A stretch of 64,000 nucleotides of DNA from Phycicoccus sonneratiae (GTDB taxonomy: Bacteria > Actinomycetota > Actinomycetes > Actinomycetales > Dermatophilaceae): contig NZ_JAFDVD010000009.1 in NCBI RefSeq assembly GCF_016887965.1, positions 124,001 through 188,000 of the forward strand, written 5' to 3'. Of this stretch, positions 63,533-64,000 are shown one piece after another. A program made the translations under genes and the position numbers. Every line of letters begins with the position of its first letter. Position 1 is the first letter of the stretch. Below the pieces are notes generated by a model. The model did no database searches. It was not told the origin of the DNA and worked only from the letters and a program-made list of their open reading frames with translations.

Positions 63533-64000
63533 GTGCCCGGCTACGACGACGACCTCCGACTCGCCCACGTCCTCGCCGACGCGGTCGAGCGGGTCACCCT
63601 CGAGCGGTTCCGGGCCGAGGACCTGCACGTCGAGTCCAAACCCGACCTCACGCTCGTCAGCGACGCCGATCGCACCGCCGAGGAGGTCGTGCGCGGCCAG
63701 CTGAAGCGCACCCGCCCGCGTGACGCCGTCATCGGCGAGGAGCTGCCGCCCACCGGGTCCAGTCCCCGGCAGTGGGTGGTCGACCCGATCGACGGCACGC
63801 ACAACTTCGTCCGCGGCGTGCCGGTGTGGGCCACCCTCATCGCCCTGGTCGACGACGGCGTGCCGGTGCTCGGGCTCGTCGCCGCCCCGGCCCTCGGCCG
63901 GCGCTGGTGGGCCACGCTCGGCAGCGGCGCGTGGGCCGGTCGCAGCCTGACCAGCGCCAAGCGCCTCCACGTCTCGGGGGTCTCCCGCCTCGAGGACGCC
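63533..64000 (+). CDS. hisN: Histidinol-phosphatase of the inositol monophosphatase family, 3' end outside window
   Basis: 156 codons are seen and the frame runs off the window. The metal-binding motifs of the inositol monophosphatase fold are present: SDADRTAEE near residue 45, GEE near 70, and DPIDGTHNFVRGVPVWATLIAL near 85. In actinobacteria the member near aroA-rsgA is usually HisN, which removes phosphate from histidinol phosphate in histidine synthesis. The Asn-Phe-Val-Arg-Gly after DGT fits that branch. Inositol or adenosine bisphosphate phosphatase remains possible. The C-terminal catalytic Asp is not visible. The start is a GTG with a TACGGT hexamer 7 nt upstream. Confidence 0.82.
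   Translation, partial: MPGYDDDLRLAHVLADAVERVTLERFRAEDLHVESKPDLTLVSDADRTAEEVVRGQLKRTRPRDAVIGEELPPTGSSPRQWVVDPIDGTHNFVRGVPVWATLIALVDDGVPVLGLVAAPALGRRWWATLGSGAWAGRSLTSAKRLHVSGVSRLEDA

Overview
The window is chromosomal DNA from a very GC-rich actinobacterium. The clearest markers are the fused 2-oxoglutarate metabolism protein Kgd (30251-34108), the redox sigma/anti-sigma pair SigR-RsrA (51865-52766), nickel superoxide dismutase with its maturation peptidase, the 24-residue ribosomal protein bL37, a 58-residue DUF6104 protein and a Rho factor with a long Arg/Glu/Gln-rich insertion. Gene content suits the Micrococcales (for example Intrasporangiaceae), but a genus cannot be read from the sequence alone. 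No phage, insertion sequence or CRISPR array was seen. Coding density is very high and same-strand neighbours usually overlap by ATGA, GTGA or TGATG.

Layout. 1-20127, almost all minus strand: a partial polyprenyl sugar transferase, then glyA, tsaC, prmC, prfA and rpmE. Next come four overlapping genes for a stand-alone response regulator, a membrane HEAT-repeat protein, a processive-type family 2 glycosyltransferase and a sensor kinase, then a plus-strand LLM oxidoreductase. rho and the amino-acid/tRNA operon argS-lysA-hom-thrC-thrB follow, with a second lone response regulator just upstream of argS. 20182-30138: tRNA-Arg(CCG), two small enzymes, a MerR-controlled ABC exporter operon, a Tat-exported CHAP protein, two CNNM/CorC-like membrane proteins and a second ABC exporter. 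30191-41962: kgd, DUF6104, an SGNH protein, an MDR oxidoreductase, a methyltransferase, the complete dTDP-L-rhamnose set (rfbD-rfbB divergent from rfbA-rfbC), a low-molecular-weight tyrosine phosphatase and malic enzyme. 41963-48769: a polar amino-acid ABC importer leading into sodX-sodN, a DUF222/HNH protein and manA. 48808-54338: two tandem membrane HD-domain proteins preceded by a 45-residue exported peptide gene, then bL37, rsrA, sigR, an alpha/beta hydrolase and SRAP. 54426-64000: DoxX, aroA and rsgA, a five-gene oligopeptide ABC importer and the start of a HisN-type phosphatase.

How it works together. Most genes serve core metabolism and translation: aspartate-family amino acids, release factor and its methylase, t6A tRNA modification, ribosome assembly, shikimate and the TCA cycle. 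Surface polysaccharide recurs in the sugar transferase, the GT2 operon, the rhamnose genes, mannose-6-phosphate isomerase and a tyrosine phosphatase. Oxidative stress is covered by SigR-RsrA and SodN.

Two arrangements look under-described: the response regulator/HEAT/GT2/kinase operon, and the tiny exported peptide in front of two polytopic HD-domain proteins. A third theme is a recurrent start architecture, a TANNNT hexamer 6-7 nt before the start codon, which predicts many leaderless mRNAs. At argS and at the MDR gene the TAG stop codon of the upstream gene is itself the first half of that hexamer.
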